Source: Cupriavidus sp. YR651
GTDB lineage: Bacteria > Pseudomonadota > Gammaproteobacteria > Burkholderiales > Burkholderiaceae
Reading direction: 5' to 3'
DNA length: 64,000 nt
Assembly (NCBI RefSeq): GCF_900101625.1
Contig: NZ_FMYZ01000003.1
Span: 434,001 to 498,000, forward strand
The translations under genes were made by a program, and so were the position numbers. Below are positions 17,057 to 24,356 of this stretch, piece by piece. The first letter of the stretch is position 1. The number at the start of each line of letters is the position of its first letter. The notes under the pieces were generated by a model. The model was not told the origin of the DNA and did not search any database. It was given only the letters and a program-made list of their open reading frames with translations.

Positions 17057-17991
17057 GGTTGACTCCATTCCACATTGCCACTGAGCCAGCATCCGGCCGG
17101 CTGCCCGCCGTCATCGTGCCGGGGGGCGACGAAAATCTCAGACGGGCTGCCCATGGTATCGCCCTGGCGCACGGCGATGGAAGGGGGCGCCTCGCCGGGC
17201 CGGGCCAGCGGGCCGATGCCCGTCAGGTATCCCCACAGTGCCGCCGCGGCAATGCCGGTGGCCGCGTCTTCCGGATAGCCGGAAGACTTCGGGAACTGTC
17301 GTGCGTGGATCACCGGCTGGCCGCCAACGGCCACGGCTCCGTGGGCAAACGGGTACAAGCCGGTCGAACCGATCGATTCGCACAGCGCTTCGATGCGGCC
17401 GAAGTCCGGCTGCAGGCTGTCCAGCATGTCGACCGACGGCAGCGCGACCAGCGTCTTCACGCGGCTGGTTGACGCGTTGTGCATGGCATACCGGGCCGCC
17501 TCCGCAGGAAGACCAAGCACTTCCGCGACGCGTTGGCAATCATGTGCGCCCAACGTCTGGACGCTGGCGGCCGGCTGCGAGATCCAGACGCGCTGCGCCG
17601 CATCGTCCCAGCGTGCCAGGACGATGCCGCTGAGCGTCTCGATGCGCGCCACGTCGCTGGTCCAGCGGCCCCACTGGCGTAGCGCCCAAAGCGTGCCGAC
17701 GGTGGCATGCCCGCACATTTCCATCTCGTGCTGGGGCACGAAGAAGCGCAGGCGCCAGTCGCAACCCGGGGTGTCCGGTGGCAGCACGAAGGCGGATTCG
17801 TGGCCGTGCCGGGCCGCCACGGCCTGCATGGCTGCCGCCGTCATGCCTGTGGCATCGGCCACGAGCGGCACCGGATTGCCGCCACCGGCGCCGCGCACGA
17901 ACACGCGAATCAGCGTCACGTCATCGGGAATATCGCCGGGAGTGCCACCGGCAACACTGATGGGCCCATTGTCGGGTGTCGTCTTATTCAA
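17053..17991 (-). CDS. PhzF-family isomerase/epimerase
   Basis: A 312-residue protein of the PhzF/DapF-like fold. Recognisable blocks are RVFVRGAGGGNPVPLVAD at the N-terminus, FVPQHEMEMCGHATVGTLWAL (the conserved E-M-x-x-C-G-H-A-T block) and GYPEDAATGIAAAALWGYL near the C-terminus. PhzF proteins isomerise double bonds or epimerise amino/hydroxy acids without a cofactor. The start is a TTG at 17991, with GGAG 6 nt upstream, inside the end of the Bug gene (8-nt overlap); no ATG or GTG fits as well. Grouping with a Bug receptor and RidA suggests catabolism of an imported small acid. Confidence 0.88.
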   Translation of the reverse strand: MNKTTPDNGPISVAGGTPGDIPDDVTLIRVFVRGAGGGNPVPLVADATGMTAAAMQAVAARHGHESAFVLPPDTPGCDWRLRFFVPQHEMEMCGHATVGTLWALRQWGRWTSDVARIETLSGIVLARWDDAAQRVWISQPAASVQTLGAHDCQRVAEVLGLPAEAARYAMHNASTSRVKTLVALPSVDMLDSLQPDFGRIEALCESIGSTGLYPFAHGAVAVGGQPVIHARQFPKSSGYPEDAATGIAAAALWGYLTGIGPLARPGEAPPSIAVRQGDTMGSPSEIFVAPRHDDGGQPAGCWLSGNVEWSQP

Positions 17992-18973
17992 GGGTCGCTC
18001 CCACGGATTTCGCGATCGTGCCCCAGTAGGGGATGTCTTTCTGCACGGCGGACTGCAGCGCGGCCGGGGTGCCTGGTTGGGCGGTGACACCCTTGCCGGC
18101 GAGGTCGGCGGCCACGGCCTTGTCCGACAGCACCTTGTTGAGCGCCGCGTTGAACTTGTCGACGATGGCCGCCGGCGTGCCCTTGGGGAAGGCCACGCCA
18201 TACCAGAGTTGCTGGTCGAAGTGGTCGATGCCCTGGCTGGCGAACGTCGGCACGTCGGCCAGCAGGGGCGTTGGCGCCGTGGTCGCAATCGCCACGACCT
18301 TCTGCGCCTTGATGTACGGGGCCAGCCCGACGGGGTTGTCGAACATCAGCTGCACCTGGCCGCCGATCAGGTCGGTATAGGCCGGCGCCGCGCCACGATA
18401 TGGCACGTGGGTCAGCGGCACGCTCGCCAGCTTCTGGAACTGTTCCCCGATCAGGTGGGAAACGGTGCCCACGCCGACCGAGCCAAAGCTGTACTGGCTC
18501 TTGCCGGCCCCAGCCTTGAGCCGGGCGATCAGCGCGCGGGTGTCGCGCGACGCGAGGTCGCGGTTGACCGCCAGCACATAGGGCGAAGTGCCGATGAAGC
18601 CCGCATAGGCAAAGTCCTTCGCCGGGTTGTAGGGCAGGCGCGGATACACGCTCACGCTGACCGCGTGCGTGCTGGTGGTGACGACCCCCACCGTATAGCC
18701 ATCGGCTGCCGCGCGGGCGACAAAGGTGGAGCCGATGGTGCCACCGGCACCGCTGCGGTTGTCGATGACGACGGGCTGCCCGAGCTCGCGCTGGAGCTGC
18801 GGCTGGAGGCTGCGCACGACGAGGTCCGTGCCGCCGCCGGCGGGGAAGGGCACGACGAGCGTGACGGGTTTGACCGGCCAGGGATCGGCGAGCGCCGGAT
18901 GGATGTTGACGATGGCAAGCGTGGCAAAAGCCGTTGGCGGCAGCTTGCGAAACCAGTGCGACGAGGATGGCAT
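17984..18973 (-). CDS. Bug/TctC-family tripartite tricarboxylate receptor protein
   Basis: A 329-residue periplasmic receptor with a signal peptide (to about residue 29, HPALA). Family blocks: WPVKPVTLVVPFPAGGGTD, then GQPVVIDNRSGAGGTIG, AAADGYTVGVVTTST and the VPLTHVPYRGAAPAYTDLIGGQVQLMF segment that frames the ligand pocket. Bug proteins bind carboxylates and related small molecules through backbone contacts. First gene of the Bug-PhzF-RidA operon. No TctA/TctB membrane partners are nearby, which is common in Burkholderiales. Confidence 0.92.
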   Translation of the reverse strand: MPSSSHWFRKLPPTAFATLAIVNIHPALADPWPVKPVTLVVPFPAGGGTDLVVRSLQPQLQRELGQPVVIDNRSGAGGTIGSTFVARAAADGYTVGVVTTSTHAVSVSVYPRLPYNPAKDFAYAGFIGTSPYVLAVNRDLASRDTRALIARLKAGAGKSQYSFGSVGVGTVSHLIGEQFQKLASVPLTHVPYRGAAPAYTDLIGGQVQLMFDNPVGLAPYIKAQKVVAIATTAPTPLLADVPTFASQGIDHFDQQLWYGVAFPKGTPAAIVDKFNAALNKVLSDKAVAADLAGKGVTAQPGTPAALQSAVQKDIPYWGTIAKSVGATLE

Positions 18974-19136
18974 GGGTGTTCTCCGTGGATCGACGCACCG
19001 AGTCTAGGAGCGCGTCCTTCGCCGGCCAAACCGGAAGGCGACACGGTGCGATCCGATTGGCGACACTCTCCGTTGTCGTCCGTCCGGGAGCCGATGCGCG
19101 ACGCGTTGACACCGTAGGCCTGCGCGAGACGTGGCC

Positions 19137-19367
19137 CTACTGAGGAGGCCGTGCGACATCGCTCTTGTCGCTCTCGTCTCTCTCGTTGCGCGCCTCGCCG
19201 GGGGCATCCACGACGAATGCCACCAGCGATTTGCGCGGCGTGCCCCGCAGCGCCTGCGCCAGGATCGCGCGATGTTCGGCTTCCGCGCTGCGGCCGTTCA
19301 TGACGGCCTGCTGGCGGAGCCGGTTCACGATGTCGTCGTCCAGGTTTCGAACGGTGAGAGTTGGCAT
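19137..19367 (-). CDS. FitA-like ribbon-helix-helix antitoxin, no toxin partner seen
   Basis: A 76-residue protein. MPTLTVRNLDDDIVNRLRQQAVMNGRSAEAEHRAIL is the N-terminal ribbon-helix-helix of FitA/VagC-type antitoxins, including the R-S-A-E-A-E-H-R-A stretch typical of FitA. No PIN-domain toxin (FitB/VapC) follows or precedes it, so it is an orphan. Its C-terminal end (NERDESDKSDVARPPQ) is encoded by a low-complexity tract of degenerate 9-bp repeats like that at 21.8 kb, suggesting the original end was replaced. It may act only as a DNA-binding repressor, or be a remnant. Confidence 0.72.
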   Translation of the reverse strand: MPTLTVRNLDDDIVNRLRQQAVMNGRSAEAEHRAILAQALRGTPRKSLVAFVVDAPGEARNERDESDKSDVARPPQ

Positions 19368-19618
19368 GATGGGTTTTCCTGAAGTGCAAGAACCGGCCGT
19401 CATCATGCCTCTGCAAGCGCCCGAAATTCTTGTCCACCTGTGACGAGCGGGTTGATCCTGGGCAAGCGTCGGCATCGCGCCGATGCGCGGAGAATGCGCG
19501 GAGCGTGCGAGCGGCGTGCGATGGATGTTCGATGGGGGAGGCAGCGTGCGGCGTGCGGCGTGCCTGCAAGCACGTCGTGGCCAGTCGCGCCTGAGGGGCG
19601 CTGCAGAAAAACGGCCCG

Positions 19619-19657
19619 CAAAAGAAATTACCCCGACGCGCGGGATCGTCGGGGTAT
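19619..19657 (-). terminator. rho-independent terminator, probably for trehalase
   Basis: TACCCCGACG and CGTCGGGGTA form a perfect 10-bp stem with an 8-nt loop. Read on the minus strand, it is followed by TAATTTCTTTT, a U-rich tail. It lies about 235 nt beyond the trehalase stop, with no gene between. Read on the plus strand there is no U tract. Confidence 0.6.
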
Positions 19658-19733
19658 TAAGAGTTGCCAAGTCGTTTTGGACCGTGTCGAGTGGCCCTGC
19701 GAGAAGTGTGACTTCCCCGGCGCCAGGCGCCAA

Positions 19734-19749
19734 TAACTCACATGAGTTA
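19734..19749. promoter_or_regulatory. inverted repeat TAACTCA-CA-TGAGTTA
   Basis: A 7-bp perfect inverted repeat with a 2-nt centre in the intergenic region downstream of trehalase. It looks like a binding site for a dimeric regulator, but it lies between a gene end and a gene start on the same strand, so what it controls is unclear. Confidence 0.3.
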
Positions 19750-19891
19750 ATGGCCGATGGAGGTCGAAGCCGGGAAAAGCAGGTTCCGCGTCGCCTCGAT
19801 TCTGAACAAAGGAATGCGATTCCGATAAAGGCGGGCCGCTCCGCCCGCCAGCCATTGTGTAGCCTCGGCGGAGCGGTTTCCCATGCGGCCG

Positions 19892-21673
19892 CTACATATT
19901 GGCATCGGACTTGCCAGCCTCGCAGCGGGTGGCGGGGTGGTCCGGGTATTCCATCAGTAGTGCGCTCACCACACCGTTGGTCCAGCCAAAGCCATCCTGC
20001 AGCGGGTATTCCCCACCTCCCCCGCCCACCGCCCCGTCGTCGGGCGCCCGTTGTAGCCGGTACTTCTCCACCAGCTTGTATTCGCGGGTGTAGAGGCTGG
20101 CCACGGTGGCCAGCCAGCGGTGCGCGATGTCGTCGGCCAGCGCGTGGCATCCGTAGTGGCGCAGTCCGTGAATGGCGATCCATTGCAGCGGCGCCCAGCC
20201 GTTGGGCCGGTCCCATTGCTGCCCGGAGTCGCTCTCGGTGGTCGCCAGTCCGCCTTCCTCGACCAGCCGGGCCGCCACCGCATCCGCGACGCGCGTAGCC
20301 TGTTCGGGCGTGGCCATGCGCAGGTACAGCGGCATCAGCGTGGCCGCGGTCAGCTGCGTGCGCAACGTTCCGCGGTGCCAGTCGAAGTCGAAGAACGCGC
20401 CGGCGCGGTCGTCCCACATGGTCGCGGCGATGGCGTCGCGCCGGCGGTCCGCCGCGTCACGGTATCCCGCCGCCGCCGCGGTGTCGCCCGCCGCGTCGGA
20501 CAGTGCGGCCAGCCGGCATTCGGTCTGCCAGAGCAGGGCATTGAGATCGACCGGCAGGATCGCGGTCGTGCGAATCGTCGCGAGGTCGCTGGCCGGCGTT
20601 GTCGACGTGCCCGGCGCCGCCGCCTCGCACCAGCGCGAACTGAAATCCCAGCCCGATTCCGCCGCCGCGCGCAGATCGCGGTAGACCAGGTGGGCCGGCC
20701 GGCCACTCCGCTGCGCCGTTGCCACGTCCTCCAGGTACGCTTCCTCGCGCGGGTGGGCACGGTCGTCCCAGTAGCGGTTCAGCAGCGTGCCATCGGGCAA
20801 CCGCACCACGCGCCGGTGCGCCGCGCCCGGCGGCAGGTGCCCGGCGCCATCCATCCAGAAGGCATATTCCTGTTTCAGCTGGGGCAGGTAGACCAGCGCG
20901 GCGTCGATGCCCTGTCGCTCGAACAGGCTGGTCATCAGCGCGAAGACCGGCGGCTGCGAGCGGCTCAGGTAGTAGGTGCGCGTGGCGTTGGGCACCAGGC
21001 CGTAGGTGTCGATCAGGTAGGCGAAGTTGTCGGCCATCGCGCGCAGCAGATCGTAGCGCCCGCTGGCCGACAGCCCCAGCATCGTGAAATAGGAATCCCA
21101 GTAGTACAGCTCGCGGAAGCGCCCGCCCGGCACGACGTAGGGGCGCGGCAGCGGCAGCAGCGAACAAAGCGGCGGATGCTCGCCGGGCTCCCGCGTCAGC
21201 ACCGGCCACAGCCCGTCGATGTGGTCGCGCAACGAACTGCGCGGGTCGGAGATGTAGTGGTCGTCGGGAATCGTCTCGCGCGCAAAGTGGGCCTGCACGA
21301 AGGCGTCGAGGGAGAAGTCCGGCGCATCGCGCTGCGCCCGGTAGCGCGCGAGGATGGTGTCCGGGTCTACCAGCGGCATGCAATCGGGAAACGTCTTGCT
21401 GTCGGCGAACAAGCCGCTGGCCTGCACGTCGACGAACAGTTCGGCATAGCGCTCGGCGGGCGACACCGCGTCCGCGGCGGCGCAGCCCGGCAGCGTGCAA
21501 GGACCGGGGCAGGGCAGGTGCGTGATCGTCGGCGCGTGCGCGTGGCAATGAGACGGATGCGCCGTGCCGGCGGGCGTTGCCGCGCGCGCGCTCGCATCGG
21601 CCTTTGCCGGCCGCACATGCGGCGGAACATGCGGGACCCCGCCCGGGGGGCTGGCGTCACTGCTTCGCATCAT
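19892..21673 (-). CDS. treA: alpha,alpha-trehalase, GH37 family
   Basis: A 593-residue glycoside hydrolase family 37 enzyme that splits trehalose into two glucose units. Both family signatures are present: PGGRFRELYYWDSYF (near residue 180) and QQWDRPNGWAP (near residue 485), plus the C-terminal GGGGEYPLQDGFGWTNGV. The catalytic Asp is expected in the region around residue 330 (SGWDFSSRW) and the Glu near the GEYPLQDGFGW block. The first ~70 residues are unusual: Pro/Ala/His-rich with several Cys (CHAH ... CPGPCTLPGC), and there is no clear signal peptide, so cellular location is uncertain. ATG at 21673 or 21670. Confidence 0.92.
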   Translation of the reverse strand: MMRSSDASPPGGVPHVPPHVRPAKADASARAATPAGTAHPSHCHAHAPTITHLPCPGPCTLPGCAAADAVSPAERYAELFVDVQASGLFADSKTFPDCMPLVDPDTILARYRAQRDAPDFSLDAFVQAHFARETIPDDHYISDPRSSLRDHIDGLWPVLTREPGEHPPLCSLLPLPRPYVVPGGRFRELYYWDSYFTMLGLSASGRYDLLRAMADNFAYLIDTYGLVPNATRTYYLSRSQPPVFALMTSLFERQGIDAALVYLPQLKQEYAFWMDGAGHLPPGAAHRRVVRLPDGTLLNRYWDDRAHPREEAYLEDVATAQRSGRPAHLVYRDLRAAAESGWDFSSRWCEAAAPGTSTTPASDLATIRTTAILPVDLNALLWQTECRLAALSDAAGDTAAAAGYRDAADRRRDAIAATMWDDRAGAFFDFDWHRGTLRTQLTAATLMPLYLRMATPEQATRVADAVAARLVEEGGLATTESDSGQQWDRPNGWAPLQWIAIHGLRHYGCHALADDIAHRWLATVASLYTREYKLVEKYRLQRAPDDGAVGGGGGEYPLQDGFGWTNGVVSALLMEYPDHPATRCEAGKSDANM

Positions 21674-21825
21674 TCCAGAGCAGCCCGCCGTCGATGACCA
21701 GCGCTATCCTGTCTTGCAGCCGCATGAGGAGGCCTCCCACGTGGGTCGTGTCACCGTGAGATTCGGTGCCACCGGGCATGGTTCAAGTGGCTCCGGCGAT
21801 GGCCGGGGCGCGGGTTTCGTGACGC

Positions 21826-21861
21826 TCGTGGCTCTTGTGGCTCTCGTGGCTCTTGTCGCTT
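21826..21861 (+). repeat. degenerate 9-bp tandem repeat tract
   Basis: Four units of the form GGCTC(T/C)(T/C)GT run directly into the left end of the hairpin element. A related tract at about 19150-19185 encodes the C-terminus of the FitA-like antitoxin. Such tracts are likely slippage products with no coding role here. Confidence 0.6.
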
Positions 21862-21979
21862 CTGAAGGTTGTTTCAAAATGAAGCGAAGCGGTCCTGGCT
21901 AGACGCGCGGCCGCAGGCAGTACAAGTGGTACGACCAGGCCGCGCAACGACGCCAGGATCTTTTTTAAACAACCTTCAG
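21862..21979 (+). repeat. dispersed hairpin element, copy 1 (118 bp, 13-bp terminal inverted repeats)
   Basis: Perfect 13-bp terminal inverted repeats CTGAAGGTTGTTT and AAACAACCTTCAG. The interior also pairs: TCCTGGC with GCCAGGA and GCGCGGCC with GGCCGCGC, around a centre with two GTAC sites, so the whole element folds into one long imperfect hairpin. It is about 95% identical over its core to copy 2 at 28.3 kb. The right end includes the stop codon of the shikimate kinase gene (21976-21978). No coding capacity is likely. It resembles a MITE or an extragenic palindromic repeat. Confidence 0.85.
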
Positions 21980-22515
21980 TCGTGGGCCGTGACGTCCATC
22001 GCCGGCAGGCCAAGTTGAGCTAGTACGGCGGACGCGGCCTGCGCGACGCTGCCGCAGTGCGCCGGCATGATGATGTCGGCGATCTCGCGATAGATCGGGT
22101 CGCGCTCGCGGAACAGCGCTTCCAGGCGCGCGCGCGGGTTGTCGGCCTGCAGCAGCGGGCGGTTCCGGTTGCGGCGCGTGCGTCGCCACAACTCGGGCAG
22201 CGAGGCATCCAGGTAGATCACGCGGCCCCGCATGCGCAGCATGTCGCGGTTCTCGGGCCGCAGGACCGCGCCGCCGCCGGTGGCCAGCACAATGCCGCTG
22301 CGGCGCGTCAGTTCATCGATGATGCGGGTTTCGCGCTGGCGGAATCCTTCCTCGCCTTCCAGCTCGAAGATGGTGGCGATGCGCACGCCGCAGCGCGCTT
22401 CGATCTCGTGATCGGAATCGAAGAAGGGCCGGCCCAGATGCCGGGCGACGGTCCGCCCGATCGTGGTCTTGCCCGCGCCCATGAAGCCGATGAAGAAGAG
22501 GTTGTGCTGGTCCAA
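21976..22515 (-). CDS. aroK: shikimate kinase, AroK family
   Basis: A 179-residue P-loop kinase that phosphorylates shikimate at O3 in the chorismate pathway. Walker A is GFMGAGKTT (10-18); the shikimate-binding residues fit DSDHEIE, the [10 protein letters not shown] stretch and the GGG of [10 protein letters not shown]; the lid Arg is in NRNRPLL. The start is a TTG at 22515 with a poor ribosome site and a strong hairpin 7 nt upstream, so the exact start is uncertain. It is not beside aroB, so it is likely a second copy or a QUI/aromatic-linked paralog. Its stop codon lies inside the end of the hairpin element. Confidence 0.88.
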   Translation of the reverse strand: MDQHNLFFIGFMGAGKTTIGRTVARHLGRPFFDSDHEIEARCGVRIATIFELEGEEGFRQRETRIIDELTRRSGIVLATGGGAVLRPENRDMLRMRGRVIYLDASLPELWRRTRRNRNRPLLQADNPRARLEALFRERDPIYREIADIIMPAHCGSVAQAASAVLAQLGLPAMDVTAHD

Positions 22516-22522
22516 GATCGTG

Positions 22523-22545
22523 CGCCGCCCGGCCTCCGGGCGGCG
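22523..22545 (+). terminator. GC-rich hairpin with a plus-strand T tract
   Basis: CGCCGCCCGG and CCGGGCGGCG form a perfect 10-bp stem with a 3-nt loop, followed by TTTT on the plus strand. By shape it is a plus-strand terminator, but no plus-strand gene reads into it. On the minus strand it sits in the leader of the shikimate kinase gene, where it could hinder ribosome access or separate it from pcaK transcription. Confidence 0.5.
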
Positions 22546-22675
22546 TTTTGTGCGCTCCTGTGAACGGTAGCACGATCGGTGCGTGAATCAAGGCCCGTCA
22601 GGCGCCGGGGGCGCTTCAACGCACGCTTCCATGCGCGCTTCCCTACACAGGCTTCCCTACACACGTTCAACAGCT

Positions 22676-24079
22676 TCAATGCCCCGACACGGCCTCGTGC
22701 GCGCGCCCTGCGCCTTCGGGCTGGGCCGCGCCGCGTCCGCCCAGATGCTTCACGACGAGTGCGCCGGCGGCCAGGAAGGCCGGAATCGCCAGCAGCGTGA
22801 AGATCGCATCGAAGCCCAGGTGCATGCGCAGCAGTTCGGCGCCAAGCAGCGCGCCCGTGATGCCGCCAAAGCGCCCGATGCCAAGCATCCACGCCACGCC
22901 CGTTGCCCGGCCTTGCGTCGGATAGAAGCCCGCCGCCAGCGAAGGCATCGACGATTGCGCGCCGTTCATGGCGGTGCCGGCCAGGAAGATCAGCGCGCCC
23001 AGCATGAACTGGTTGCCCGTGCCCTGGCCCACTGCGTAGATCAGCACGCCGGTCAGCGCATAGGTGATGGCGATGACCTTGTTCGGGTTGAAGCGATCCA
23101 TGAACCAGCCCGCGGCGATGGTGCCGATGCCGCCGCCAAGCGGGAACAGCGCGGTCAGGAACGAGGCGCGCTGCAGCGTGAAGCCCGCATCCTTCATCAG
23201 CGTGGGCATCCAGCTGGTCAGCAGGTAGAAGATCACCAGACCCATGAAATACGTGAGCCACAGCATGGCCGAACCCAGCCGGTAGCGCGGCGCCAGCACC
23301 GTGCCAATGGCCGATCGTGCCGCGGGCGCGGCTTCATGGATGGTGAAGTTCGTCGCGCCTTCCACGCCGGCACTCTTGGCGCCAGCGAGGCCAATCACGC
23401 GGGTCAGCACCTTGCGGATCTGCGCCGCCGGATACTGGCGCACCACCATGTAGCGGATCGATTCGGGCAGCGCGCCCACGAGCACGACGGCCAGCACCAG
23501 CGGTACGACGCCCCCGAACACCAGCACGCTGTGCCAGCCAAGGTGCGGAATGATCGCCGCCGCGAAGAAGCCGCCGGCCGCGGAGCCGAGCGGGAAGCCG
23601 CAGAACATGGTGTTGACGAGCACCGCGCGGCGTCGGGCCGGCGCGTACTCGGACATCAGCGTGACCGCGTTGGGCATGGCGGCGCCCAGCCCCAGGCCGG
23701 TCAGGAAGCGCAGCGCGGTCAGCCACCCGAGCGTCGGCGCGAAGGCCGTCGCCAGGCTGCATGCGCCGAAGAAAAACACGGACGCCACCAGCACCTTCTT
23801 GCGACCCACGCGGTCGGCCATCGGGCCGGCGAACAGCGCGCCAAATGCCAGGCCGAAGAGCGCCGCGCTCATCACCGGGCCAAGTGACGATTTATCGATT
23901 CCCCAGTCTTGCACCAGGGCTGGTGCCACGTAGCCCATGGCGGCCGTGTCGAAGCCATCAATGGCGACGATCAGGAAACATAGCGCCAGGATGAGCCATT
24001 GATACGCGGAGAAGCGTTGGCCATCGATGAGTGACTGGACGTCGAGCGTGCCGGTCGCGGGGCGTGGGGGCTGGGACAT
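22676..24079 (-). CDS. pcaK: MFS aromatic acid:H+ symporter (4-hydroxybenzoate/protocatechuate transporter)
   Basis: A 467-residue transporter with 12 predicted membrane helices, of the AAHS family. The loop 2-3 motif GPMADRVGRKK and the helix 1 motif DGFDTAAMGYVAPAL (conserved acidic residue needed by PcaK) are present. PcaK imports 4-hydroxybenzoate and protocatechuate with protons. It lies beside pcaQ and the pca genes, which supports the assignment. Two GTTC-N7-GAAC sites 80-115 nt upstream suggest control by an IclR-type regulator (PcaR-like) not present in this window. Confidence 0.9.
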   Translation of the reverse strand: MSQPPRPATGTLDVQSLIDGQRFSAYQWLILALCFLIVAIDGFDTAAMGYVAPALVQDWGIDKSSLGPVMSAALFGLAFGALFAGPMADRVGRKKVLVASVFFFGACSLATAFAPTLGWLTALRFLTGLGLGAAMPNAVTLMSEYAPARRRAVLVNTMFCGFPLGSAAGGFFAAAIIPHLGWHSVLVFGGVVPLVLAVVLVGALPESIRYMVVRQYPAAQIRKVLTRVIGLAGAKSAGVEGATNFTIHEAAPAARSAIGTVLAPRYRLGSAMLWLTYFMGLVIFYLLTSWMPTLMKDAGFTLQRASFLTALFPLGGGIGTIAAGWFMDRFNPNKVIAITYALTGVLIYAVGQGTGNQFMLGALIFLAGTAMNGAQSSMPSLAAGFYPTQGRATGVAWMLGIGRFGGITGALLGAELLRMHLGFDAIFTLLAIPAFLAAGALVVKHLGGRGAAQPEGAGRAHEAVSGH

Positions 24080-24159
24080 GTTTGTCTCCGGTTTCGGATG
24101 GTTGGCGACCGTTCCGGCACCCTTGGGCGGGCTGTCGGAAGGCCGTTTTTGCTGTTTTT

Positions 24160-24174
24160 GTTCTAATAGCGAAC
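24160..24174. promoter_or_regulatory. operator-like site 1 upstream of pcaK (GTTC-N7-GAAC)
   Basis: GTTCTAATAGCGAAC is a 4-bp perfect inverted repeat with a 7-nt centre. It resembles the 15-bp sites bound by IclR-family regulators of protocatechuate genes (PcaR/PcaU type, GTTCGATAATCGxAC). It lies about 81 nt upstream of the pcaK start codon. Confidence 0.5.
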
Positions 24175-24178
24175 TGAT

Positions 24179-24193
24179 GTTCTCAGTAGGAAC
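24179..24193. promoter_or_regulatory. operator-like site 2 upstream of pcaK (GTTC-N7-GAAC)
   Basis: GTTCTCAGTAGGAAC repeats the arms of site 1, with centres 19 bp apart, about two helical turns. Two tandem sites on one DNA face are what IclR-type dimers of dimers use. The regulator is inferred. Confidence 0.5.
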
Positions 24194-24356
24194 GGATCAT
24201 ACGCAGCGTTTTTATCGCGGAAACATCGGCGTAAACCCGGAAGGGGCAGGCGGTCTGGCGGGGGCGTCGCCGGCGCGAAGGCGCGACGCGACAAGGCGCG
24301 CGGGGGCCGGCGAGGGGGTGCCGGCGCGCAGGAAAAAAAATTCGGGAAGCGGCGGA

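Larger units (their letters stand above)
19368..19891. other. 524-bp intergenic region between the antitoxin and trehalase
   Basis: I see no convincing gene here. It holds a terminator-like hairpin (19630-19657), a 16-bp inverted repeat (19734-19749) and a tandem GGCGCC pair at 19719-19731. Short open frames exist on the plus strand but they lack ribosome sites and coding character. Confidence 0.6.

Noticed and set aside
20120..21697. 525-codon open frame on the plus strand across the trehalase gene
   Set aside because: Arg-rich, domain-free antisense shadow caused by high GC at third positions; trehalase on the other strand has all family motifs.
21783..22013. Minus-strand frame spanning the hairpin element and 9-bp tract
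   Set aside because: It reads repeat DNA and overlaps the shikimate kinase end; a similar frame across copy 2 has a different surrounding sequence. Not a gene.
22523..22545. Perfect terminator hairpin with T tract read as the end of a plus-strand transcript
   Set aside because: No plus-strand gene runs into it. It is in the leader of a minus-strand gene, so I list it as a hairpin only and do not infer a hidden plus-strand gene.
22583..23887. 434-codon open frame opposite pcaK
   Set aside because: His/Gln/Arg-rich composition with no domain, and pcaK on the other strand is certain.
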